Positions 1-5,875 of a DNA stretch of 5,875 nt are shown here, piece after piece (position 1 is the stretch's first letter; the number at the start of each line of letters is the position of its first letter). The notes beneath the pieces were generated by a model. That model made no database searches. It was not told the DNA's origin and was given only the letters and a program-made list of their open reading frames with translations. Source of the stretch: Chitinophaga pinensis (lineage in GTDB: Bacteria; Bacteroidota; Bacteroidia; Flavobacteriales_D; Crocinitomicaceae); the NCBI GenBank assembly GCA_945861175.1, contig CAMATR010000136.1, positions 1 to 5,875 of the forward strand. The letters are read 5' to 3'. The position numbers and the translations under genes are program-made.

Positions 1-1246
1 CAATGCTTTGAATATAAACAGATCGTGTAATTTGATCTGGAATAAGCGCTACGGATTGCACTACTTCCCGAATCAATTCTGCTTTTTTTATTGGATCTGC
101 TCCACCTCCTTTAAGTAAAATATCAGCTTTGAAAGAGATGAAATCTTGGGTATGTTCTTTTATGTAAAGCTCAAGTTCTGATGATGTGGCTTTTTTGGAA
201 TAAGAATCAGGGTCTTCTCCCTCAGGAAACAAGACAACCTTTACATTCATTCCTTCCTCCAAAATCAAGTCAATCCCTCTAAATGATGCTTTTATTCCAG
301 CAGCATCACCGTCATACAGAATGGTGATGTTTTGTGTGTAACGCCGTATAAGTTTTATCTGTTCTTTAGTTAAGGAAGTGCCAGAAGAAGATACTACATT
401 TTGTATCCCAGCCTGGTACATACTAATTACATCAGTATATCCTTCGCAAAGAAAGCAATTGTCATATTTTATAATATCTCCTTTGGAGAAAAAGAGACCA
501 TAAAGAATTTCACTTTTATTGTAAATGAGACTCTCTGGGGAATTGAAATATTTTGCAATTTTTTTATCAGTAAAAAGTGTTCTTCCTCCAAAACCTAAAA
601 CACGACCAGTAACACTATGTATAGGAAACATTACGCGGCCTCGAAAAAAATCAAATTGGCGATCATCTTTAGATTTTACCACTCCGACTTTTTCCAAATA
701 TTGTAATTTGTACCCTTTTCCAATTGCTGCTTTTGTAAGATCATCCCCGGTATTTAAGCAATATCCAAGTTGAAATTTTTCGATGATGTCTTTACGAAAA
801 CCTCGTTCTTCGAAATAAGAAAGTGCAATTGCTTTGCCCTCCTCTGTTTCGCGAATATTTTTAATGAAATGATCTTTAGTAAACTCATTGATAATGTACA
901 AACTCTCACGTTCACTTATTGCAGCTAGTTGCTCAGCTGTGGCTGGCGCTTCCTCAGGAATTTGAATTCCATATTTGTCTGCCAACCAACGTAGTGCTTC
1001 CGGATAAGAATAATGTTCCTTTTCCATTAAGAAAGAAACTACGGTTCCTCCTTTACTAGTAGAAAAACACTTGAAAATTTGTTTAGCTGGCGACACCACA
1101 AAGGACGGTGTTTTTTCATCTGTAAAAGGGCTTAGACCTTTAAGATTAGATCCTGCACGTTTCAAATTTACAAATTCACCAATTACCTCCTCGATTCTGG
1201 AAGTTTGCATTATTTCATCAATGATATGTGCGGGTATTTTTGACAT
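1..1246 (-). CDS. dnaG: DNA primase DnaG, N-terminal part (3' end outside window)
   Basis: DnaG lays down the RNA primers for replication and normally works with the DnaB helicase. The frame from the ATG at 1244-1246 stays open to the window edge, giving 415 codons. The missing end should hold the rest of the polymerase core and the helicase-binding C-terminal domain. Visible parts in order: a zinc-domain-like region (about residues 1-100) with the conserved DEKTPSF (43-49) and SPAKQ stretches; the RNA polymerase core motif FRGRVMFPI followed by GFGGR; the TOPRIM acidic motif EGYTDV (E268); and DGD (D312, D314), the expected metal-binding residues. The zinc ligands are mostly gone: the usual Cys-X2-His...Cys-X2-Cys reads S39, T42, C60, T63. 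The catalytic core looks intact, so I infer a working enzyme. The start overlaps the stop of the upstream lipoprotein gene by one base, which suggests translational coupling. Identity is certain; the meaning of the zinc-site change is inferred. Confidence 0.96.
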   Translation of the reverse strand, partial: MSKIPAHIIDEIMQTSRIEEVIGEFVNLKRAGSNLKGLSPFTDEKTPSFVVSPAKQIFKCFSTSKGGTVVSFLMEKEHYSYPEALRWLADKYGIQIPEEAPATAEQLAAISERESLYIINEFTKDHFIKNIRETEEGKAIALSYFEERGFRKDIIEKFQLGYCLNTGDDLTKAAIGKGYKLQYLEKVGVVKSKDDRQFDFFRGRVMFPIHSVTGRVLGFGGRTLFTDKKIAKYFNSPESLIYNKSEILYGLFFSKGDIIKYDNCFLCEGYTDVISMYQAGIQNVVSSSGTSLTKEQIKLIRRYTQNITILYDGDAAGIKASFRGIDLILEEGMNVKVVLFPEGEDPDSYSKKATSSELELYIKEHTQDFISFKADILLKGGGADPIKKAELIREVVQSVALIPDQITRSVYIQSI

Positions 1247-1248
1247 TA
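1244..1248 (-). promoter_or_regulatory. TAATG stop/start overlap joining lipoprotein gene and dnaG
   Basis: On the minus strand TAATG contains the TAA stop of the lipoprotein gene and the ATG of dnaG, sharing one A at 1246. I see no strong Shine-Dalgarno sequence just before it, only an A-rich stretch. The overlap implies that the two genes are on one transcript and that dnaG translation probably depends at least partly on termination-reinitiation. Confidence 0.7.
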
Positions 1249-1650
1249 TTTTTCGGGCTGACCAAAATCAGTTTCGGATATGAATTCTCCTTTTTCGTTA
1301 TATGTTGACCAGATTCCAATAGTTTTGTCCTCGTGGTATTCCCCTCGATAGTGGAGCGCACCGTTTGGATATTTCACGATTGAAAAGCCTTCTCGTAATC
1401 CATGTTCATAATAAGTCACAGACAATTCGTTTCCACCTTCTGAGTAGAATGTCCAAACTCCGTGTCGTTTTTTATTTTCGTCTTGTCCCCCCTTGTATTT
1501 TACTTGCTTTTTACCTGGGTACCATTCATGATAAATTCCATCTTTAATTTCTATTAGGACTTCATTTTTCTCTGTTTTTGATGTATCATCAATTTCATTG
1601 GTACAAGATGAAACGAAAAGCAAGACAGCAAATAATAGTAGGTTCTTCAT
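1246..1650 (-). CDS. small lipoprotein with MORN/YwqK-like repeats, function unknown
   Basis: A 134-residue predicted lipoprotein. It starts with Lys2 and a hydrophobic signal segment (residues 4-13), followed by the lipobox VSSC, so signal peptidase II should cleave before Cys16. Residues after the cysteine (TNEIDD) are acidic, which is compatible with surface export in Bacteroidota but does not prove it. The mature part, from about residue 35, has repeating Tyr/Gly units: HEWYPGKKQVKYKGG, HGVWTFYSEGG, YEHGLREGFSIVKYPNG, YRGEYHEDKTIGIWSTYNEKG. These resemble MORN_2 repeats of the kind found in proteins often annotated as YwqK-family antitoxins. That annotation should not be read as function: no toxin gene is adjacent. 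The ATG lies 8 bases after the polyprenyl synthase stop, behind an A-rich leader, and the stop overlaps dnaG. The gene therefore sits in an operon with both. The lipoprotein and repeat calls are firm; the role is unknown. Confidence 0.88.
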   Translation of the reverse strand: MKNLLLFAVLLFVSSCTNEIDDTSKTEKNEVLIEIKDGIYHEWYPGKKQVKYKGGQDENKKRHGVWTFYSEGGNELSVTYYEHGLREGFSIVKYPNGALHYRGEYHEDKTIGIWSTYNEKGEFISETDFGQPEK

Positions 1651-1658
1651 TTTCTATT

Positions 1659-2630
1659 TTATTTTTCTCTTTGGGTCGTATATTCTAAAAGTCCAATGAT
1701 GGAATTTTTGGCTTGCGAGTCTGGAATTTGAATCAGCATATCCAATGCTTGTTGTTTGATTTCCATCATTTTTTTGTGCGCATATTCTATTCCACCGTGT
1801 GCACTTACTAGTTCAATGGCGCGGTTGATATATTTTTTTTCTTCGTTTTTATTTTTCACAATATAAATGAGTTCCTTTCTCACTTCTTTTGACGCATTAT
1901 TTAAGGTATAGATAAGAGGCAAAGTCATTTTTCGTTCTCGAATATCCAGTCCTGTGGGTTTTCCTATTTTATTTGAGCTTCCATAATCGAATATATCGTC
2001 CTTTATTTGGAATGCCAATCCAACAAGTTCTCCGAATCGTTGCATATGAAGGGACATGTCTTCACGGTCAGCGCATATTGCTCCAGCCTCACAGCAGGTT
2101 GCAATGAGTGATGCTGTTTTTTGACGAATTACTTCAAAGTAAATATCTTCAGTAATATCAAGCCTTCGTGCTTTTTCAATTTGAAGAAGTTCACCTTCAC
2201 TCATTTCTTTTACTGCTCTTGCCACAATCTCTAGTAACTTCAAATTCTTCTTTTCAATAGAGAGTAATAAAACTTTCGAAAGCATATAATCACCAACTAA
2301 TATGGCTATTTTGTTCTTCCACAGTGCATTGAGTGAAAAAAATCCTCGGCGCTCATTCGCATCATCTACTACATCGTCATGCACGAGTGAGGCCGTATGT
2401 AATAATTCGATTGTTGCAGCAGCTTCGTATGCTTTATCGTTCATCTCTCCCAACATTTTTGTGGTAAGAAACACGAACATAGGTCGCATTTGTTTCCCTT
2501 TACGACGAATGATGTAATGCGTAATTTTGTCAAGTAGAGGAACTTTTGATTGCATACTTTGCCTGAATCGTATTTCGAATTCATTCATTTCGGCAGAAAT
2601 AGGGGACATTATTTCCTCAACAGACATCAT
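1659..2630 (-). CDS. long-chain polyprenyl diphosphate synthase (trans-isoprenyl diphosphate synthase)
   Basis: A 323-residue full-length member of the all-trans polyprenyl synthetase family. It adds isopentenyl diphosphate units to an allylic primer, most likely making the side chain of menaquinone. Visible motifs: GKQMRP (45-50), which binds diphosphate; the first Asp-rich motif DDVVD (85-89) followed by ERRG; the KTASL stretch (171-175); and the second Asp-rich motif FQIKDDIFD, with DDIFD at 211-215, followed by GKPTGLDIRERK (223-234). The residues four and five before the first motif are Ser81 and Ala80. Both are small, as in long-chain synthases and unlike farnesyl synthases with bulky aromatics there. 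Exact chain length cannot be read from sequence. Two tandem ATGs open the gene (2630 and 2627). The family's N-terminal helix fits a start here rather than at Met8 or Met15. A TAnnTTTG box lies 4 bases upstream. The lipoprotein gene and dnaG follow closely and are probably cotranscribed. An IspB/HepT-type symbol is possible but not secure. Confidence 0.95.
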   Translation of the reverse strand: MMSVEEIMSPISAEMNEFEIRFRQSMQSKVPLLDKITHYIIRRKGKQMRPMFVFLTTKMLGEMNDKAYEAAATIELLHTASLVHDDVVDDANERRGFFSLNALWKNKIAILVGDYMLSKVLLLSIEKKNLKLLEIVARAVKEMSEGELLQIEKARRLDITEDIYFEVIRQKTASLIATCCEAGAICADREDMSLHMQRFGELVGLAFQIKDDIFDYGSSNKIGKPTGLDIRERKMTLPLIYTLNNASKEVRKELIYIVKNKNEEKKYINRAIELVSAHGGIEYAHKKMMEIKQQALDMLIQIPDSQAKNSIIGLLEYTTQREK

Positions 2631-2634
2631 ATTA

Positions 2635-2642
2635 CAAATATA
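2635..2642 (-). promoter_or_regulatory. candidate Bacteroidota -7 promoter element TATATTTG
   Basis: The minus strand reads TATATTTG, a full match to the Bacteroidota primary sigma factor -7 consensus TAnnTTTG. It lies in the 81-base gap between rlmN and the polyprenyl synthase gene, 4 bases before the first ATG (2630) and 7 before the second (2627). I see no clear -33 TTG at the usual spacing; that stretch contains an A5G5 run (2651-2660) instead. If real, transcription would start almost at the start codon. The consensus match is seen; promoter activity is inferred. Confidence 0.45.
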
Positions 2643-2711
2643 ATGTTTAGCCCCCTTTTTGTGAGGATAATAATTCGATAATTGTTGTTTTGTTCAGAAC
2701 GAGAAGATGTA

Positions 2712-3785
2712 TTACTTCAAAATACGCATCTCGGCGGTAATAGCCTTGTTTTTGTTTGCAAGTTGTCCGCATGCAGCATCGATATCTTTCCCTCTGCTTC
2801 GGCGCACATTTACGATCAAATTTTTAGACTCAAGATAGGAAGCAAAGGCATCAACTCTTTGTTTATCAGCTTGCTGAAACTCTCCTTCATCAATAGGATT
2901 GTATTCAATAATATTGATTTTACAAGGAACGCATTTGGCAAATTGAGTCAATTCTTGAGCATCTTCTAATTGATCGTTAAAATCTTTAAAAATGATGTAT
3001 TCAAATGTAACACGAGAGCCAGTTTTTTCATGAAAATAGCGCAAAGAATTCGCTAGTTCTTCAAGATTATTCGTTTCATTAATATCCATGATATGACTGC
3101 GCTTTTTATCATTGGCAGCATGAAGAGAAATAGCCAAATTGAATTTAACTTTATCATCTCCGAGTTTTCTAATCATTTTTGCAATTCCTGCTGTCGATAC
3201 TGTAATTCTCTTAGGAGACATTCCAAGACCTTCATTGCTCGTAATCAATTCAACGGAACGGACAACGTTCCGATAATTTAGAAGGGGCTCACCCATGCCC
3301 ATGTATACGATATTTGACAAGGGGGTGTTGTATCTGTTTTCAGCCTGGTTTTTCAAATAGACTACTTGATCGACAATTTCTCCTGCGGTTAAATTACGCA
3401 TTAACTTGAGTCTTCCAGTAGCGCAAAAAGTGCATGACAAACTACAACCAACTTGAGATGAAATGCAGGCAGTAGTTCTTGACGATGTTGGTATTAAGAC
3501 ACCTTCAACTACCTTTCCTTCACCAACAGAAAAAGCACATTTGATTGTTTTATCCGAACTGATTTGTTGGTCATCTAATTGAATATGGTCGATGAAATAA
3601 TTCTCTTCAAGCTTTAAGCGTAATTCTTTACTTAAATTAGACATTTGCTCAAACGACGTTGCGTTTTTCTTCCAAAGCCATTCGTAGACCTGTTTTGCAC
3701 GAAAAGATTTTTCATCAATATTTTGCATTGATAAAAAAAGTTCTTCTATTGAAAGATTGCGGATATTTTCCTTTTTAACGGTCAT
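2712..3785 (-). CDS. rlmN: 23S rRNA (adenine(2503)-C(2))-methyltransferase RlmN
   Basis: A radical SAM enzyme that methylates C2 of A2503 in 23S rRNA, and in E. coli also A37 of some tRNAs. Numbering from the ATG at 3785 (357 residues): the 4Fe-4S ligands are the CX3CX2C cysteines C114, C118 and C121 in CSLSCTFC, preceded by SSQVG. The other key cysteines of the family are present as C107 and C339 (in AACGQL); the latter is the one that carries the methyl group. Glu94 in VVEGVLIP matches the catalytic Glu of E. coli RlmN. GMGEPLLN (163-170) is the SAM-binding motif. All mechanistic residues are intact, and the length is close to that of E. coli RlmN. An in-frame TTG at 3792-3794 would add three residues. 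I prefer the ATG because it is a standard start and because that TTG lies inside a candidate promoter box. The gene follows batE after 37 bases; 81 bases separate it from the polyprenyl synthase gene. Confidence 0.97.
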   Translation of the reverse strand: MTVKKENIRNLSIEELFLSMQNIDEKSFRAKQVYEWLWKKNATSFEQMSNLSKELRLKLEENYFIDHIQLDDQQISSDKTIKCAFSVGEGKVVEGVLIPTSSRTTACISSQVGCSLSCTFCATGRLKLMRNLTAGEIVDQVVYLKNQAENRYNTPLSNIVYMGMGEPLLNYRNVVRSVELITSNEGLGMSPKRITVSTAGIAKMIRKLGDDKVKFNLAISLHAANDKKRSHIMDINETNNLEELANSLRYFHEKTGSRVTFEYIIFKDFNDQLEDAQELTQFAKCVPCKINIIEYNPIDEGEFQQADKQRVDAFASYLESKNLIVNVRRSRGKDIDAACGQLANKNKAITAEMRILK

Positions 3786-3791
3786 TCTGAA

Positions 3792-3799
3792 CAAAGGTA
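3792..3799 (-). promoter_or_regulatory. candidate Bacteroidota -7 promoter element TACCTTTG
   Basis: The minus strand reads TACCTTTG, matching TAnnTTTG, in the 37-base gap between batE and rlmN. The box ends 6 bases before the rlmN ATG (3785). With the usual spacing, the transcript would begin only a few bases before that ATG. No good -33 TTG is visible; the upstream region is AT-rich and runs back into the end of batE. The element also contains the alternative TTG start of rlmN, which argues against using that codon. Promoter function is inferred from the motif and its position. Confidence 0.42.
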
Positions 3800-3822
3800 G
3801 AGAATAGAAAGGATATTTCGTT

Positions 3823-4551
3823 TTAAATGAGTCTTATGTCTCTTGACTTAACGAATAATGTCCGACCATTTTCTAATTGAATCAGGAAGTTTGAAGACTT
3901 TTGTTCAATAATTGCGACCTTTAGCCCTTCGCTTAATTTCAACGTACTTTTTAAACCTTTTTCATTCAAAAATACTGGAGCCTCATTTTTTATAATTATT
4001 CCGAAATACGATTTATTTGATTGGTTATAAGATGTAAAAGCACATGTAATAAACATTATAGAAAGCAGAAATACACCAACACCAAGAAATAGAATGGGTT
4101 TTTGCCAAACAGTTTCTTTCTTAAGTACTATAAATAAGCAGCAAGCAAAAATGAAACTGCAAAATACTGCAAGATAACACCATGAACTACTTCCAACCGC
4201 AATGATAAGCTGCTGTATTCCGCTCATGTGCGGCTGCCATGCATGATTTGAACCAAGCTTTTTATAGCATAGCTCTATGTTATTGATTACTTCACTGTCA
4301 TAAGGGTGTTGCTTGAGCACTTTTTCATAGGCCCAAATGGCATCCCCATAAAGTCCAATATGATAATTGCAATTCCCGATATTGTAATAAATAGAGGTGT
4401 TTTCTGGATCCTTTTCTGCTATTTTTTCGAATGAAAGAATAGCCTGTTGAAAGCGTTTGTCATTGGCCTCTTTCAGCGCCGCGTCAAAATCATTTTGCGA
4501 AAGGAGGCTGAACGAAATTAATATTTGTAAAAGTAGGCCTATTCTTTTCAT
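3823..4551 (-). CDS. batE: BatE-like protein: TPR, two membrane helices and SH3-like domain
   Basis: A 242-residue envelope protein with the layout of BatE from the Bacteroidota batABCDE (aerotolerance) operon. It has an N-terminal signal sequence (about 1-18, MKRIGLLLQI onward). Two TPR-type repeats follow, at about 21-51 (AALKEANDKRFQQAILSFEK) and 54-87 (YYNIGNCNYHIGLYGDAIWA); 88-100 looks like the start of another helix pair. Two membrane helices come next, at about 123-143 and 151-172. The C-terminal part (about 183-241) is rich in beta strand and resembles a bacterial SH3 domain (APVFLNEKGLKSTLKLSEGLKV, FVKSRDIRLI). The short loop between the helices is Lys-rich (K144, K145, K151), so it should be cytoplasmic; this puts both the TPR and the SH3-like parts in the periplasm. 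The start ATG overlaps the batD stop (ATGA), so the two are translationally coupled. The biochemical role of BatE is not established; the link to oxygen tolerance comes from the family name and early genetic work. Confidence 0.88.
   Translation of the reverse strand: MKRIGLLLQILISFSLLSQNDFDAALKEANDKRFQQAILSFEKIAEKDPENTSIYYNIGNCNYHIGLYGDAIWAYEKVLKQHPYDSEVINNIELCYKKLGSNHAWQPHMSGIQQLIIAVGSSSWCYLAVFCSFIFACCLFIVLKKETVWQKPILFLGVGVFLLSIMFITCAFTSYNQSNKSYFGIIIKNEAPVFLNEKGLKSTLKLSEGLKVAIIEQKSSNFLIQLENGRTLFVKSRDIRLI
4548..4551 (-). promoter_or_regulatory. ATGA start/stop overlap of batE and batD
   Basis: On the minus strand the four bases ATGA hold the ATG of batE and the TGA stop of batD. This is a classic sign of one transcript with coupled translation, and fits two proteins made together for the same membrane-associated complex. 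Confidence 0.75.
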
Positions 4552-5875
4552 AGCTGACCGATATTGTTGCTAATCGCTATTGACGAATTGAATAATTCGA
4601 TGTGATTACTTTCGACACTTCCCATTCCAAACCTTCCTGTTTCGCAATGCTTAAACCATTGTTTAATTTCTTCTTGTTTTGCATTCGGCAGATTTTTTTC
4701 TGACAAGCTGTTCATAATAAATTGTCTAGTTATTGCCTTTTCATGTTTCAAATTCAAGGCAATTGCTAAAGATTGAATAAATGCCTTCTCTAGGATGGAA
4801 TAAAATGCAGCAAATTCTTGAGTTTCTAATTTTGCTTTTGCTAAATCGAAAAGTTCTGCAGTTTCTTTTTTGAATATTTCTTTTTGTTCATTTTCAGATC
4901 TCTTTTTTACTAGGTCAGGTTTTTTTCGAATCCAAATTCCGCCAATCAAGGCAAAAAAAACAGGTGCACTGAGTCCAAGCCAAAAAATGCCTGATCCAAT
5001 AAGTGAGTTGTTGTTACTCCCCTCTATTGCAGTTGCTCTGAGGGGTCCTAGTTCATTGGAAACACTTGATTTGCTATCATTTGAGCTAATTTGATTTTGG
5101 GAAAGCTGAAAATTATTGTTTTCCGCGACAACTAACTCATTTGGTTCTGATTTAACTTGTATATATTTTTCACTTTCTGGGTGGAAATAGGATAGAGTGG
5201 TTGCGGGTAAATAGAGTTTCCCGTGTTGCGTGACTTGAATATGGTATGTATATGTAATTTTCCCTTCAGCCCCCAAATTACCGTAAACAAAATCCTCTTT
5301 GACCTCGGGATCACCATATAGTAAGAATCCTTTTGGTAAATTGAGTTTTGGTTCTAATAGATTCTGTAAATTTCCATTTCCCACTATTTCAAGAACGAGA
5401 GAAAAGACATCGCCTTGCTTGCATTTTTTATTTGACAATGATCTAATTAATTTCAAGTTTCCTACACCACCTGTGAAATCTGTAGGTATGTTTCCGGGTA
5501 GGGCTTTGATTTCAATTATAGCAGCCGAGGAAGTTAGCGGCAAACTTTCAAAACCTTTTAATAGCAAAAGTTTGAAAGGTTCGATCGTGATTTTGCCATT
5601 CCCAATAGGGAAAACCACTTTTTTATCGTACTCAAAAGTGAAGTAACTTCTATTGCGGATGCTCTCTTCATTGATCATTATCCGTTGGTTGGACACCCCA
5701 ATTTCGTGCATATCAAGGACATCTTCAAGGGTATATTCCTGATAATTCTCAAGATGTGTGGGCGAAAAAAGTGAGTAGACTTTTGCATTCAGAAGTAAAG
5801 GTTCTCCTTCAAAAATTGACTTCCTTGAAGCTTCAATAATCCCGAACGCAGGTTGTGCCAATTGTTTAGAACTGA
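4548..5875 (-). CDS. batD: BatD-family membrane protein, 5' end outside window
   Basis: The frame is open to the window edge. The first possible start codon inside the window, a TTG at 5859-5861, is not a real start: sense codons (SSKQ) precede it, and BatD proteins are normally about 550-600 residues against 437 from this TTG. Numbering from that TTG: a periplasmic region of beta-sandwich repeats (about 1-245), with a typical BatD stretch at 129-180 (FTGGVGNLKL, VGNGNLQNLLEPKLNLPKGF); a Ser/Asn-rich linker (about 246-286); one membrane helix (about 291-311); then RKKPDLVKKR, whose positive charge places the C-terminal 125 residues in the cytoplasm. The helical tail has HCETGRFG (405-412), corresponding to the CExxRF/Y pattern of BatD tails. 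Family members are encoded with vWA proteins BatA/BatB and the TPR proteins BatC/BatE and are annotated as oxygen tolerance proteins; the molecular function is unsettled. The missing N-terminus should include a signal peptide, and batA-C would be expected beyond the edge. Confidence 0.9.
   Translation of the reverse strand, partial: SSKQLAQPAFGIIEASRKSIFEGEPLLLNAKVYSLFSPTHLENYQEYTLEDVLDMHEIGVSNQRIMINEESIRNRSYFTFEYDKKVVFPIGNGKITIEPFKLLLLKGFESLPLTSSAAIIEIKALPGNIPTDFTGGVGNLKLIRSLSNKKCKQGDVFSLVLEIVGNGNLQNLLEPKLNLPKGFLLYGDPEVKEDFVYGNLGAEGKITYTYHIQVTQHGKLYLPATTLSYFHPESEKYIQVKSEPNELVVAENNNFQLSQNQISSNDSKSSVSNELGPLRATAIEGSNNNSLIGSGIFWLGLSAPVFFALIGGIWIRKKPDLVKKRSENEQKEIFKKETAELFDLAKAKLETQEFAAFYSILEKAFIQSLAIALNLKHEKAITRQFIMNSLSEKNLPNAKQEEIKQWFKHCETGRFGMGSVESNHIELFNSSIAISNNIGQL

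Noticed and set aside
401..773. Plus-strand open frames opposite dnaG and, elsewhere, opposite the other genes
   Set aside because: They lie antisense to well-supported genes and show no recognisable domain or composition of a real protein.
1246..1650. Toxin-antitoxin system based on YwqK-like resemblance of the lipoprotein
   Set aside because: There is no toxin-like partner; the neighbours are a polyprenyl synthase and DnaG, and the protein carries a lipoprotein signal.
2651..2660. C5T5 run (A5G5 on the coding strand) as a phase-variable tract or terminator
   Set aside because: Five-base runs are too short for slippage-driven switching, and no GC-rich hairpin precedes a T-run in the direction of transcription.
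2664..2685. Repeated GATAAT and AATT words between rlmN and the polyprenyl synthase gene as an operator or hairpin
   Set aside because: The arms pair for only about four bases and the region is very AT-rich, so chance explains them.
3783..3794. TTG at 3792-3794 as the rlmN start, three codons upstream of the ATG
   Set aside because: An ATG follows at 3785, TTG starts are rare, and the TTG lies within a candidate -7 element, so it would probably not be in the transcript made from that box.
5859..5861. TTG at 5859-5861 as the true start of the BatD protein
   Set aside because: The frame stays open to the window edge, and the protein would lack the signal peptide and first domain of BatD, so the gene is cut by the window.

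Overview
The window is AT-rich chromosomal DNA, most likely from a member of the Bacteroidota in or near the Flavobacteriales. Three things point there: the BatD/BatE pair, a DnaG primase with an eroded zinc site, and intergenic elements matching the Bacteroidota -7 promoter consensus TAnnTTTG with no obvious strong Shine-Dalgarno sequences. Genus and species cannot be told from the sequence.

All six genes lie on the minus strand, so transcription runs from high to low coordinates. In that order: the C-terminal three quarters or so of BatD (4548-5875, cut by the window edge) overlaps BatE (3823-4551) by four bases. RlmN, the 23S rRNA A2503 methyltransferase, follows after a 37-base gap (2712-3785). 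After an 81-base gap comes a long-chain polyprenyl diphosphate synthase (1659-2630). Eight bases later is a small lipoprotein with MORN/YwqK-like repeats (1246-1650). Its stop codon overlaps the start of dnaG (1-1246), which runs off the low end of the window.

Functionally this is mostly housekeeping: envelope or aerotolerance proteins (BatD, BatE), ribosome modification (RlmN), the quinone side chain (polyprenyl synthase) and replication priming (DnaG). The two real intergenic gaps each contain a TAnnTTTG box only a few bases before the next start codon. This suggests two internal promoters making leaderless or nearly leaderless transcripts, and a likely three-gene unit of polyprenyl synthase, lipoprotein and dnaG.

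I found no RNA genes, mobile elements, CRISPR arrays, long repeats or convincing intrinsic terminators, and no stretch over 300 bases without a gene. I see no undescribed multi-gene system. The most notable details are the DnaG zinc-site erosion, the start-proximal promoter boxes, and the small lipoprotein coupled to dnaG.
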